Assembly (NCBI RefSeq): GCF_014712675.1
Contig: NZ_JACXSI010000030.1
Coordinates: 1-44,564 of the forward strand
Length of the DNA stretch: 44,564 nucleotides
Reading direction: 5' to 3'
DNA from: Peribacillus faecalis
GTDB taxonomy: Bacteria > Bacillota > Bacilli > Bacillales > DSM-1321
Part shown: positions 32,333-41,508 of the stretch, one piece after another
How positions within the stretch are numbered: the stretch's first letter is position 1
How the letters are laid out: each line of letters begins with the position of its first letter
Made by a program: the position numbers and the translations under genes
Notes under the pieces: generated by a model
Told to the model about the DNA's origin: nothing
Seen by the model: only the letters and a program-made list of their open reading frames with translations
Database searches by the model: none

Positions 32333-35300
32333 AATAGTTGGTTTGAAATATGACGGTATGCAGAAGCAATATCAAGATACAACCTTTGATTTTCATAATG
32401 ATATTACTTCGACGAACGGGCTGATTGCCATGATGAATGGTGGAGGCAAGGGCGTATTTTTACAGACAATTTTCCAAGTTTTAAAGCCGGGAACGGCTTG
32501 GGGAAAACAAAATAACCGTTATTATCAGCAATTTTTCTTCAATAAAAATGAACAGTTTATCCCGTATACATTCCATGTATTAATTCAATGGGAACTTGAT
32601 GGCGCCGATAAACGACATCTTGTGACAGGTGGGATGTTCTCGGCTGAGCAACGTATTTCCTTTAATGAAGAAGGCGCTGATGATCAATCAACGGAAAAAC
32701 AAGATAGAATCATACCGAATATAACTTTTTACGCTCGAGAATTCGACAGAAAAGAAGATGTAGCTTTAGAGCATATTCCTTTATTTGAAGATGGTAAGGT
32801 TGCTGAAACGGAGGAACTGAAAGACTACTTCAAATGGAACGGTTATGATGTGTACCGCGATACGAAGAAGCATTACCGAATCCTTGATACATACGGAATT
32901 AACCGTAAAGATTGGGACATTATGAAGGACATCAATAAGGATGAGGGCGGTGTCGGTAAATACTTTGAAGGTGCGGAAGACGATCATTCGCTTTTCCAAA
33001 AGCGAATCATTCCGACAGTGAGCGGAGTCCTTCATCGTGCTGAGCATCAAAAGAACGATCTTGTTGAGATTTTCAAAAGCCAAGCCAGTATTGCCAAGGA
33101 TTTGCCGGTCTTGTTAAAGCGTGAACAAGCACATAAAGAATTTTTGGAAGATATCGTGCCGTTCGAAGAGCAGATTGCAGTTGGTGTCGAGCATCAAAAA
33201 GTGGTAACAGCAAGTACGGTGCAAGGTCAACAGCTACTTGGCGCGCTCGATCATGTCATTGAGCTCGAAAAAGATGCATTAGTGGCATTAGAGAAGAAGC
33301 TGGAGGAACTGAACGAACAAACTGAGCAGCTAAGATTCGAGAAAGACAACTTAGAATATGCAAGAGCTCATCAAGAACTGGCAAAATGGCAAAAGCAATT
33401 AACTGAAGAAAAAGCAAAACATGAAGAATTGAAAAAACTCGTCCAAGAACGGAATGAAAAGAAAGACGAGCTGTCATTCGCTGTTCAGTTAAAAGAATGG
33501 AGCGATATTGAGCAAACCATTGCTTCGCTTACACAGCAAATTGAAACGTTGGAGAAAAACAGCGGTTTAGAAGAAGTTAATCTTCGCATGGAAGAAATCA
33601 AAAAGGAAGCAAAACTAATTTGGGATCAAGCTTTTACTGCTATTAAAGAAGAAAATGAGCATTTCTTAAGTTTTAAACGTCATAATGAAAAGCGAGCGAA
33701 AGAACTGACGCAAGTCGATAAGAAAAAGACAGCTGAAATCGCGCAAATTAAAACAGAAATCGATAGTCTTTATACAAAAACACATGAATTTGAAATGAAG
33801 CAGGAAGAACTAATTAAGTTGTTCGGGGACCGTCTGAAATATGACTTGCCCGGCTACATCGAATCATTGAAGCAAAAACAAGATAGCTATAAGTCAGAGT
33901 TGGAGACGCTTCAGCAAAAAGAAAAACAATCGATCGAAAAGCAAAACACGATTTCATTGACGGTCGGAGAACTTCGTCAATCACTGCAGCATCAAGAAGT
34001 GAAATGCAATGAACTGCGAGAGGCATTCAATAAGCAACAACAGACAGAGTTTGAATTGCTTGAGCGCTTGCAAATGCTTTTACATGATGCAACAGGTCCG
34101 TTCTCACATGCGCAGCTCTCTAAATATAGTTCCAGAATTGAAGAATTGCTCCATCAAAATAATGAGCAAAGCGAGCAACTGAAAAAAGAGCTGTGGGAGT
34201 TGCAAGTCGATCAATATTTAAATGATGAACATTATTGGATTGCCAATCAAGATATAAAAGAGCTGAAAGAATGGATTGATGAAAAGACCGGAATTGACGT
34301 CTTTTACGGCACACAGTTTTTACAAACGTTAAATGAGGAAGAACGAATCCAGCACTTGCAAACATATCCTTTACTGCCTTATGGTTTAGTCGTTTATCAA
34401 AACCAATGGCAAAAAATTAATCAGCAAGTGCTTAAAGGGAGAATGTTCAAAAGCCCTGTTCCTATATATATGCGTGAAGAAATGCAAGGGGAAGACAAGT
34501 CATCTTTCGTCGTTATTCACGGGACAGAAGAAACGCTTCTGACAGATTATCAAGCTTTTTCTACATGGCAAACAGAAATGACGAAGCAAATTGAGGAGAA
34601 GCGTGATATATTAAACGAAATCTCCAAAACAGAAAATGAGCTTCGCCGTACAATTAAAGATATCGATCGTCTATCAGCAGGAACGCTTTGTATTGAAATT
34701 GAAAAAAACATTCAAATAGAAGAAGCGGCTATTCGTGCTACTAAAGATGAATTGCAATCGATTTTAAAAGACGAAGAGAAAGAGAAAGAGCAGCAAACGG
34801 TTTTACATGAAAAAGTCGAAGCAACGAAAAAGATTATTGAAACATGCATGAAAGATATAGAAACATTAGAGCTGCTTGAAAAAGAAAAAGAAGAAAATGA
34901 AGAAAACAAACGCGTAAAAGCAGAGAAAGATAAAAAATATCAGCTTCTTTTATCTGAACAGACGGAAGTCGAGAAAGAAAATGAAGAATTGCAGCAAATG
35001 ACAATGCAATGGAATCAGACGCATATGGAATGGAAACTAACTTTGGAGCAGGAAATGAAAGAAATTCAACAGTTTGTTGATGACGTTCATTTTCCGCCTG
35101 CAGAAACAGTTCCATATGATGGGGAAACTCCGAGCCTGTCATTGCATGTGCTTGATGACATTAAAGGAAGCATTCATGAATTAAAGCAGCTTCAAAAGTC
35201 GAAAGAAGAACAAGCACAGGAACTGCTTGCGATTCAGGCTAACCGTGAAGCGGAACGAAAGCAACAGAAGAAGATCGAGAAAAAACTGCAGTCGCAAAAC

Positions 35301-36761
35301 CCAGATTGGAAGTCAGTGGAAGTTGCCGGGGAACCAATGAACATTTTGGAAGAAATGCTGCAAGCAGCTAAAAAAGAAGCAAAAGATAGTGAGAAGACTG
35401 AACGTGAACAAGGGACTGCCGTTACCGTTGCTGAAACAACATTAAAGCATACAGAAGAGCAATGTGATAAAGCGGAAAAGAAAGTATCGAAGCACGGGAA
35501 GCAACCTGAAAAATGGGAAGACGATCTTGATGTGAAAGAATCAGAAATCAAAGACCGCACAAAGCTCACGAAAAGTGAACTAAAGAAGACGGAAAAGCTA
35601 TTCAGCGAAACAGAAGCAAGTATCGCTGCTCATAAAGGCGACAGAATTACACTGTCGATGATTTTAAAAGAAGAGGCTGCCGCTTTTGAGACAGATGATC
35701 TTGAGCAAATTCAAAAACAAGGAAAAGCTTGTATTTTGGCATGGTGCGAAAAACACCAAAACTTGCAGGAAGAGGAAAAAGAAAAACGAATCAGAGCCGA
35801 TCAGGCATTGCGTAAATTAAAGCTGCTGATCGAAGGCAAGGATTGGGAGCTTCGTTTTAAAAACGATGTGTTAATGACATTGGATCATCTCGACACTCGC
35901 CATTACGAACATATACAAGGCATCTTGCTCAATATGAAACGCTTCTCGGCAAGCGGCTTGGAACAGCTTGAAAGAGATAAAGAACGTGCTGAGCGTGCTC
36001 AAACATTCTGGGCGAGCCGTGCCAGCATGAAGGTAATGAGCATAAGTGATGCAATCCGTTCAATGATCGCTAAAATGAAGATTAAAAACGAACGCGGTGC
36101 ATTCCCGCTTGTGACATTAAAAGAAGATATTCTGCCGAAAAAAGCGGAAGATATCGAACCATTGCTAAAACAGCACTTCGTTTCGGCAATTGAAAAAATA
36201 ACAGCGAAGTTCGAGTCAATCGATGATAATAATCGTGACTTGGACAATGAAATTAAACAACTGATCGGCGATGAGCAAATTCTGTTTGTATCACTTAGAA
36301 ATCGCTATCCGGAACTGCTTGTGTACAATATGCGCACCGATAATGCTTTTATGTACGGTAGGCCGCAAAAAGAGCATTATTCGACATGGCAAACGATCAA
36401 CCAAGGATCGAAAACGAAATCAGACGGCAGTGGCGGTCAAAAGCTGTCTGCACGTATGGTTATGATGATGATGCTACTGTCGGTAAAAAGTGAAGCAGAT
36501 CAAAGCTGGGTACCACTTGTATGCGATAATCCATTCGGACAAGCCGCATCTGCCCATGTACTCGATCCTATCTTTGCTGTAGCGGAAAAATTAAAATTCC
36601 AGCTAATCGTCGTAACACCGCCTGAATTGGTGAAAACGGAAATCAGCCAACGATTTGATTCCTATTATAAGTTAGATTTCTTACGTGAAAAAGGTAAGGA
36701 GATAGTTACAGAAACAGTTGTACCTGCATTCCGTATTTATCAGGAAGAGCCAGTCATTTAA
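32310..36761 (+). CDS. jetC: Wadjet JetC, SMC-like ATPase (MukB/MksB type)
   Basis: JetC is the loop-extruding motor. The 1483-residue protein has an N-terminal ATPase half-head (1-160), coiled coils broken by a hinge region (about 650-760), and a C-terminal half-head. The ABC signature GSGGQKLS is at 1373-1380. Walker B ends VPLVCDNPFG with Asp1406. The Walker A loop reads MMNGGGKGVFLQ (41-52): Lys47 is followed by Gly48 where nearly all P-loops have Ser or Thr to hold magnesium. Whether this is normal for the subfamily or a damaged motor cannot be told here. AAGGAGGAGG inside jetB sets the ATG at 32310. A terminator follows 10 bases after the stop. Confidence 0.88.
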   Translation: MPKIHRIRIVGLKYDGMQKQYQDTTFDFHNDITSTNGLIAMMNGGGKGVFLQTIFQVLKPGTAWGKQNNRYYQQFFFNKNEQFIPYTFHVLIQWELDGADKRHLVTGGMFSAEQRISFNEEGADDQSTEKQDRIIPNITFYAREFDRKEDVALEHIPLFEDGKVAETEELKDYFKWNGYDVYRDTKKHYRILDTYGINRKDWDIMKDINKDEGGVGKYFEGAEDDHSLFQKRIIPTVSGVLHRAEHQKNDLVEIFKSQASIAKDLPVLLKREQAHKEFLEDIVPFEEQIAVGVEHQKVVTASTVQGQQLLGALDHVIELEKDALVALEKKLEELNEQTEQLRFEKDNLEYARAHQELAKWQKQLTEEKAKHEELKKLVQERNEKKDELSFAVQLKEWSDIEQTIASLTQQIETLEKNSGLEEVNLRMEEIKKEAKLIWDQAFTAIKEENEHFLSFKRHNEKRAKELTQVDKKKTAEIAQIKTEIDSLYTKTHEFEMKQEELIKLFGDRLKYDLPGYIESLKQKQDSYKSELETLQQKEKQSIEKQNTISLTVGELRQSLQHQEVKCNELREAFNKQQQTEFELLERLQMLLHDATGPFSHAQLSKYSSRIEELLHQNNEQSEQLKKELWELQVDQYLNDEHYWIANQDIKELKEWIDEKTGIDVFYGTQFLQTLNEEERIQHLQTYPLLPYGLVVYQNQWQKINQQVLKGRMFKSPVPIYMREEMQGEDKSSFVVIHGTEETLLTDYQAFSTWQTEMTKQIEEKRDILNEISKTENELRRTIKDIDRLSAGTLCIEIEKNIQIEEAAIRATKDELQSILKDEEKEKEQQTVLHEKVEATKKIIETCMKDIETLELLEKEKEENEENKRVKAEKDKKYQLLLSEQTEVEKENEELQQMTMQWNQTHMEWKLTLEQEMKEIQQFVDDVHFPPAETVPYDGETPSLSLHVLDDIKGSIHELKQLQKSKEEQAQELLAIQANREAERKQQKKIEKKLQSQNPDWKSVEVAGEPMNILEEMLQAAKKEAKDSEKTEREQGTAVTVAETTLKHTEEQCDKAEKKVSKHGKQPEKWEDDLDVKESEIKDRTKLTKSELKKTEKLFSETEASIAAHKGDRITLSMILKEEAAAFETDDLEQIQKQGKACILAWCEKHQNLQEEEKEKRIRADQALRKLKLLIEGKDWELRFKNDVLMTLDHLDTRHYEHIQGILLNMKRFSASGLEQLERDKERAERAQTFWASRASMKVMSISDAIRSMIAKMKIKNERGAFPLVTLKEDILPKKAEDIEPLLKQHFVSAIEKITAKFESIDDNNRDLDNEIKQLIGDEQILFVSLRNRYPELLVYNMRTDNAFMYGRPQKEHYSTWQTINQGSKTKSDGSGGQKLSARMVMMMMLLSVKSEADQSWVPLVCDNPFGQAASAHVLDPIFAVAEKLKFQLIVVTPPELVKTEISQRFDSYYKLDFLREKGKEIVTETVVPAFRIYQEEPVI

Positions 36762-36771
36762 TATTTATATG

Positions 36772-36808
36772 AACAGGGTGAGGGCATTTGCTTTCACCTT
36801 GTTTCTTA
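36772..36808 (+). terminator. Terminator of the Wadjet operon
   Basis: AACAGGGTGA pairs with TCACCTTGTT (one G-U), followed by TTCTT. Confidence 0.75.
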
Positions 36809-36834
36809 TTCTGTCAAATATTTTCATATAGTTC

Positions 36835-36849
36835 TACCATTAAATGGTA
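36835..36849. promoter_or_regulatory. Palindromic operator candidate at the crotonase promoter
   Basis: TACCATTAAATGGTA is a perfect 15-base palindrome with 7-base arms and one central base. Its right end merges with a -10-like TATAAA at 36848-36853, 70 bases before the crotonase ATG. A bound repressor would block the promoter. The regulator is not identified. Confidence 0.5.
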
Positions 36850-36923
36850 TAAAATGATGATAGGATATAAATCTATCGATGTGGACTTTGTAATAACAAA
36901 AAACAGAAAGCGGGGTTCTTATT

Positions 36924-37754
36924 ATGAATTTCATCTGCAAAAAAGAGAATCATATTTTAACAATTATATTTAATCGGCCGGAAAGCTTGAATGCATTCAC
37001 AGAAGCGATGGTTAATGAATTGATTGATATTTTGGATCGGGCTGACTTGGATGATGACATTAAAGCGATTATTGTCACGGGAAATGGACGGGCATTTTGT
37101 GCCGGAGCTGATTTAGGAAAAGGATCTGATACGTTTGCAAGTGATGATAACGAAGAAGCTGAATTTCGTGATTGGGGCGGACGCTTAAGTTTGCGGATCT
37201 TTGAGATGAATAAGCCGATGATTGCGGCGATTAATGGTGCTGCTATCGGAGTCGGCGCAACGATGACATTGCCGATGGATATTCGTATCGCAAGCAGCAC
37301 TTCAAAATTCGGTTTTGTCTTTACTCGTCGTGGAATTGCGCCTGAAGCATGCAGTGGCTGGTTTTTGCCGAGGATTGTCGGTATCAGTAAAGCGTTGGAG
37401 TGGACGATGACAGGAAAAATTATTACAGCTGAGGAAGCTTTAATAAGCGGATTAGTAAATGAAGTCGCCTCTCCGTTAGACTTAATGTCGACTGCCAAGG
37501 AGATTGCGAAAGAAATTGTCGAAAACGCTTCCTCAGTTTCAGTAGCACTTACGAGACAATTATTGTGGAAAATGCTCGGCGCCTCTCATCCGCTGGAATC
37601 TCACAAAATTGAATCGAAAATCATTCACTATCTTGGTAATCAATCAGATGCGAAAGAAGGAGTAGCCTCCTTTTTGGAAAAACGGCCGGCACAATTTTCA
37701 ATGAAAGTAAGTGAGGATCTGCCTTCATTCTATCCTTGGTGGAAGGAAGAGTAA
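36924..37754 (+). CDS. Crotonase-family protein, non-hydratase subgroup
   Basis: The 276-residue protein has the crotonase fold: NRPESLNAF at 17-25 and oxyanion-hole segments AFCAGADLG (57-65) and AAIGVGAT (106-113). Both hydratase glutamates are replaced, Glu144-equivalent by Thr113 and Glu164-equivalent by Phe133. A Glu is instead found in GIAPEACSGWFLPR (Glu141), a hallmark of another crotonase subgroup, so isomerase or another acyl-CoA reaction is more likely than hydration. It has its own promoter with a palindrome. Placed right after Wadjet, it may once have adjoined the catabolic cluster. Confidence 0.83.
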   Translation: MNFICKKENHILTIIFNRPESLNAFTEAMVNELIDILDRADLDDDIKAIIVTGNGRAFCAGADLGKGSDTFASDDNEEAEFRDWGGRLSLRIFEMNKPMIAAINGAAIGVGATMTLPMDIRIASSTSKFGFVFTRRGIAPEACSGWFLPRIVGISKALEWTMTGKIITAEEALISGLVNEVASPLDLMSTAKEIAKEIVENASSVSVALTRQLLWKMLGASHPLESHKIESKIIHYLGNQSDAKEGVASFLEKRPAQFSMKVSEDLPSFYPWWKEE

Positions 37755-37761
37755 CAGTTGC

Positions 37762-37798
37762 ACTTGAATGAAGGATACAAAATCCAAATCATTCAAGT
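37762..37798 (+). terminator. Hairpin after the crotonase gene
   Basis: ACTTGAATGA pairs perfectly with TCATTCAAGT across a 17-base loop, 8 bases past the stop codon. The arms also resemble FadR half-sites of Bacillus (TGAATGA/TCATTCA), but the spacing is far too long for that operator. No long U-tract follows. Confidence 0.5.
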
Positions 37799-37815
37799 AC
37801 GTATTATTTTACAGG

Positions 37816-38001
37816 AAATGGTGAAATTTCCTTGAAAAAGCAATATTATGTAACTATGAAATTGACGAACAAACAAAGAAGTCTGTCCTTAAGAAGCAAG
37901 AAATTAAGAAATTATTTAATGGATTTTACAAGAAATCAATAAAGAACGTCTCTATTAATCTTGAAATACATAATGATGAAGAGGTATCTAATCAGCTATG
38001 A
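37816..38001 (+). pseudogene. Headless open frame, probable gene fragment
   Basis: About 60 codons are open from just after a TGA to the stop at 37999-38001, with no usable start codon. The product would be charged and protein-like (NYEIDEQTKKSVLKKQEIKK). I do not recognise it. It could be the tail of a small gene that lost its start, or chance. A competing 36-codon ORF begins with TTG at about 37832 in another frame. Confidence 0.25.
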
Positions 38002-38014
38002 GGTGAGGGATTAT

Positions 38015-38551
38015 ATGTATCATGATGGAGAATTAATTATCAGGCCTGTGGAAGAGAAAGATCTGCAGCGACTTTGGGAATTGGTATATAAGGTAAATCA
38101 GCCGGAATGGAAGAAATGGGATGCACCTTATTATCCTCATGCTTCAAAGACGTATGAAGAATTTTTGCCGATTGGACAATCATGGATTGGAAAAGAGAGT
38201 CCTTGGGTCATTGAAATAGGTGGCAATATATGTGGAACGGTGTCTTATTATTGGGAACATGAGCCGTCTTTATGGCTGGAGATGGGCATTGTTTTTTATG
38301 AAAGCGGCAATTGGGGTAAAGGGCTAGGAACTCGAGCGATGAAATTGTGGATTGATCATCTCTTTCATTCTATGCCTCTTGTGCGCGTGGGATATACAAC
38401 CTGGTCCGGAAACGAGCGCATGATTCGAGTTGGCGAGAAGCTTGGAATGCAAATGGAAGCTCGTATTCGGAAAGTTCGTTTTTATGATGGCAACTATTAT
38501 GATTCTATTAGAATGGGATTATTATGTGAAGAATGGGAACAGGGTCGATAA
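38015..38551 (+). CDS. GNAT-family N-acetyltransferase (RimJ/RimL-like)
   Basis: The 178-residue protein transfers an acetyl group from acetyl-CoA to an amine. It begins GELIIRPVEEKDLQRLWELV, has WLEMGIVFYES for strand 4 and the acetyl-CoA pyrophosphate loop NWGKGLGTRAM, and ends with a GEKLGMQMEARIRK-type segment found in RimL-like enzymes. The ATG at 38015 is chosen because GAGGTGAGGG precedes it; an in-frame TTG at 37961 has no ribosome site. The substrate is unknown. It converges with the patatin gene over a shared terminator. Confidence 0.85.
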   Translation: MYHDGELIIRPVEEKDLQRLWELVYKVNQPEWKKWDAPYYPHASKTYEEFLPIGQSWIGKESPWVIEIGGNICGTVSYYWEHEPSLWLEMGIVFYESGNWGKGLGTRAMKLWIDHLFHSMPLVRVGYTTWSGNERMIRVGEKLGMQMEARIRKVRFYDGNYYDSIRMGLLCEEWEQGR

Positions 38552-38560
38552 AGGTAAGGA

Positions 38561-38608
38561 AAACAGCCGGTAATCATGATTTTTCAATCAAGTAAGCGGC
38601 TGTTTTTT
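38561..38608. terminator. Shared terminator between acetyltransferase and patatin genes
   Basis: AAACAGCCG pairs with CGGCTGTTT across a long loop, with T-runs on both strands. The stop codon region of the patatin gene lies inside it. Confidence 0.75.
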
Positions 38609-39530
38609 CATCATTCTTTTTTATTAAGTCTTCAAATTCAATGCCTTTAAGAATCTTTATGACGATTGGAGCTAAAATGACCATAGCATCACGGTAACCT
38701 AATTCTATATGTTTTTCTAATGAATTTCTGCTGATTTTAAAGCTTCCGGCACCATTAATCATTTCTAACGGTGTCGATGGATAAATGTTGATAATCGGTA
38801 TTGCATTATTGATTACTTCTACTTTTGTCGCATAAGAAAGGTGAGTAACAATTATAAAGTTCAAATTATACTTCTTAAGCGGATAAATCGGGACATTGTC
38901 GGTATTATTACGTGAATAAGCGGGATTTTTTATGCCTCCATCAGCATATCGTTTTCCATTTATGACAATAGGTCTAAAAATATACGGAATTGCGCATGAA
39001 GCTAATACTATATTTATCATTTCTTCCTTGTTATAGTCATTTAACTTAAAATAATCAGGTTTTTCGTCATCGATATTGTAAGCACAGGCGTATATGCTCT
39101 TGCTCGATTTTTTTAACAGTTTTATATCAACAAATTCTTCTATGAAATGCTTGACGCCCAGCTGGGAAAGCAAGCCGATATCACTGGATTTCAATTCCTC
39201 GATGATCGTACTTTCACCGTTACTCACTCTTTTTAATTTTTCAATCAGTACCGGAGTTTTATGCATTTTTATATTTTCTTGTGATATGATTAACTTTGAG
39301 TAGGAAAGATGCGTCCAAGTTTCTTTCATCATTTTGTTATCATTCATAGCCAGTAAAAGAGCATTTACAGCTCCAACAGATGTCCCGGAAACCACATCGA
39401 TATAATCAATTAAATTCAATTCTGATAAAGCTTTAAAAACTCCCGCCTCATATGCTCCTTTAGCGCCGCCTCCCGCTAATACCAGCCCGATTTTCAAATC
39501 TTCTAGTTTGTTAATGGGGTTTATAGTCAT
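38574..39530 (-). CDS. Patatin-like phospholipase
   Basis: The 318-residue lipid acyl hydrolase has the oxyanion loop GGGAKGAYEAG at 20-30, the nucleophile elbow GTSVG at 49-53 with Ser51, and the catalytic Asp197 in the ADGGIKNPAY segment, a full Ser-Asp dyad. No signal peptide or membrane helix is seen, so it should act in the cytoplasm on membrane or acyl lipids, as in the bacterial RssA/YlbK group. The ATG start is preceded on its strand by a weak AAGGG. It is a single-gene unit. Confidence 0.88.
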   Translation of the reverse strand: MTINPINKLEDLKIGLVLAGGGAKGAYEAGVFKALSELNLIDYIDVVSGTSVGAVNALLLAMNDNKMMKETWTHLSYSKLIISQENIKMHKTPVLIEKLKRVSNGESTIIEELKSSDIGLLSQLGVKHFIEEFVDIKLLKKSSKSIYACAYNIDDEKPDYFKLNDYNKEEMINIVLASCAIPYIFRPIVINGKRYADGGIKNPAYSRNNTDNVPIYPLKKYNLNFIIVTHLSYATKVEVINNAIPIINIYPSTPLEMINGAGSFKISRNSLEKHIELGYRDAMVILAPIVIKILKGIEFEDLIKKNDEKTAAYLIEKS

Positions 39531-39915
39531 AATTAAATCCCTTTACTTAATATTTGAAATAATTTTAACCAATAAATTTGTTTATCGTTTGAACTGAATT
39601 TTAATAAAGGATGAATTAAAAAATATATGCTCATTTACTGTAACTGATGTAAATATATGTTTACATTTGGATTTTTTTATATAAAAACAGCAAGAAAACT
39701 CTAGTAATTTCTGACATTCGAAGTTCTTTAGGTTGATTCTCAAATAAGAATTACGCTATCCTTATGTGTATTGGGCCGCCTAAAGTTAATAGTTGAGAGA
39801 ATCATTGACTATTAATGTTGAAGAGTTCACATTAATTCTTCGATTTCTTATTTCGATGATGTCGCAATACCATTTCATCAATTGTAAACAGAATTTTATA
39901 GGATGTGATTGCATT
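39531..39915. promoter_or_regulatory. Intergenic region with palindrome upstream of the cell-wall hydrolase gene
   Basis: This 385-base AT-rich gap separates divergent genes. It holds a 20-base near-palindrome at 39647-39666 with arms ATGTAAA and TTTACAT around TATATG, a plausible operator. A GATTCTCAAATAAGAAT imperfect repeat lies near 39734. TGTAAC and TGTAAA occur here, but with 3 rather than 5 bases between them, so they do not make a standard WalR box. No coding fragment is recognised. Confidence 0.35.
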
Positions 39916-41238
39916 TTGAATTGGAAGAAACATTTAATGATTAGTAGTGCCCTCATTACAACCCTCGCGGTTAGTTTACCCGTCAGTGCTACTTCATTAA
40001 CGGAACAGCGTGATGCTGTCAATCAACAAGCGGATGCTGTACAAGAGGATATGGCAGCAAAAAGGGCGGAGGCTGAAGAACTAGCTGCACAAAAGCAACA
40101 GGCATATGAAGAATTACAAGCTCTATCCTTGCAAGTTGCCAACTTAGAAATCCAAATGTATGAACAAACTTCAGAGCTGATACAAATTAAAGAGCGAATT
40201 GCCGAGTTAGAGATTAAAGAACAAGAAGCGAAGGAACAGCTTGATAAGCGTTTGAAAATCATCTCGAATCGACTTGTTGCTCTGCAGGAACAACAGTCTG
40301 ACTCCAGTATTTTCTCAATTCTAATTGAATCTAATAGTATTGCAGATTTTGTTAATCGCGCTTTAACTGTTTCGTACATTATTGATTCTGATCAATCTCT
40401 TATGGATACATATGAGAAAGAAGAAGAGGAATATAATAACCTAAAATTAGAGGCAAAAGCTGAATTGGCAGAAGCTGAAAAGGTCCAAGCAGAGCTTGAT
40501 CGAACAAAAGCTGAATTGGATGCGCAACAGCAAAAGAAAAACGAGTATATGGAAGAGTTGAACAGCAAATATGGCTGGACAATTGATAACATCTCGTCAC
40601 TTCAAGCAGAGTTCGCTCAGTTGGAGCAAGAATCTAATAGTTTGGATCAGCAAATAAAAGAAGAAGAACAGAGAAAATTAGCAGAACAAAGAAGACTTGA
40701 GGAAGAGAAACAGGCTCAAGAAAGTCAGAATTCGGCTTCCAATGGTTCGTCATCTAACAGTGGTTCTTCTAATAATAATAGCAACATAAGCTCCAATACG
40801 GCATCGTCTGGCAGAGGATTTGATGTCCGTAATATGTCAGGTGTTACGGCTTCAAGTGTTGAGAATATCTTAACAGGGAAGTTAAGTGGCTATGGTTCTG
40901 TCTTTTATCAAGTGGGACATTCTTATGGAATCAATCCGGCATTTATGGCGGCAATAGCAATGTCTGAAACGGGCGGCAATAGCGCTTGGTTAAATAACTA
41001 TAACAATGTAGGCGGATTTATTTTCAACGGGCCTATGAAATTTAATTCGATTGAAGATAGTATAAAATACATGGGATCTGTATTAACGCGTCTATATATT
41101 AACGATGGCTTATACACTGTTGAAGCAATTCATTCAAGATATTCGCCTGTTGGCGCAACGAACGATCCTAACAATTTAAATGTCAATTGGGTTAAAAACG
41201 TTTATAACTATTTAGGAAGAGCTGGAGCGGCAATATAA
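39916..41238 (+). CDS. Secreted coiled-coil (PcsB-like) protein with C-terminal glucosaminidase-type domain
   Basis: The 440-residue protein has a Sec signal peptide (MNWKKHLMISSALITTLAVS, probable cleavage after VSA near 25). A long glutamine/glutamate-rich coiled coil (about 30-285) like that of PcsB and other FtsEX-linked hydrolases follows, then a Ser/Asn-rich linker (295-330) and a C-terminal domain with FMAAIAMSETGGN. There the Glu fits the catalytic acid of N-acetylglucosaminidase/LytG-type muramidases. It should cut peptidoglycan glycan strands, with the coiled coil gating activity. I choose TTG 39916: AGGATGTGA lies about 8 bases before it, and an earlier in-frame ATG at 39793 would bury the signal peptide. 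Confidence 0.83.
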   Translation: MNWKKHLMISSALITTLAVSLPVSATSLTEQRDAVNQQADAVQEDMAAKRAEAEELAAQKQQAYEELQALSLQVANLEIQMYEQTSELIQIKERIAELEIKEQEAKEQLDKRLKIISNRLVALQEQQSDSSIFSILIESNSIADFVNRALTVSYIIDSDQSLMDTYEKEEEEYNNLKLEAKAELAEAEKVQAELDRTKAELDAQQQKKNEYMEELNSKYGWTIDNISSLQAEFAQLEQESNSLDQQIKEEEQRKLAEQRRLEEEKQAQESQNSASNGSSSNSGSSNNNSNISSNTASSGRGFDVRNMSGVTASSVENILTGKLSGYGSVFYQVGHSYGINPAFMAAIAMSETGGNSAWLNNYNNVGGFIFNGPMKFNSIEDSIKYMGSVLTRLYINDGLYTVEAIHSRYSPVGATNDPNNLNVNWVKNVYNYLGRAGAAI

Positions 41239-41250
41239 TTTATAGTGAGA

Positions 41251-41286
41251 AGAAACAACCGATATCGCGGTTGTTTCTTTTTTTTG
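41251..41286 (+). terminator. Strong terminator after the cell-wall hydrolase gene
   Basis: AGAAACAACCG pairs with CGGTTGTTTCT around a 6-base loop, followed by eight T. Confidence 0.92.
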
Positions 41287-41508
41287 GCTCTGATAAAGAA
41301 TGATGTTGAAAATGGATACCCTTCAAATAATGGGTTACAATAAGAACAAACATTTATTGGATAATTCGTTTTAATGGGGATCGTCAAAATATCTTGATAA
41401 TTAACTAGTTTGGTTCTTGTTAGTAGATAGTCATAGTAATGAAAGTACAAATTGCTTACCTTTTAATATTAAATATGTTAAAGCATTAAATTTGAAAAGG
41501 AAAAGGTT

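Noticed and set aside
29025-36761. Housekeeping MksBEF condensin
   Set aside because: The presence and first position of a Toprim JetD-type nuclease, and tight coupling of all four genes, point to the defence system.
36950-37498. Antisense open frame of 182 codons in the crotonase gene
   Set aside because: Low-complexity composition and no ribosome site; the + strand product is a clear crotonase.
37762-37798. FadR operator
   Set aside because: The arms match FadR half-sites, but 17 bases separate them; the real operator has only a few bases between, so a terminator-type hairpin is the better reading.
39639-39653. WalR box upstream of the wall hydrolase gene
   Set aside because: TGTAAC and TGTAAA are 3 bases apart; the WalR consensus needs 5.
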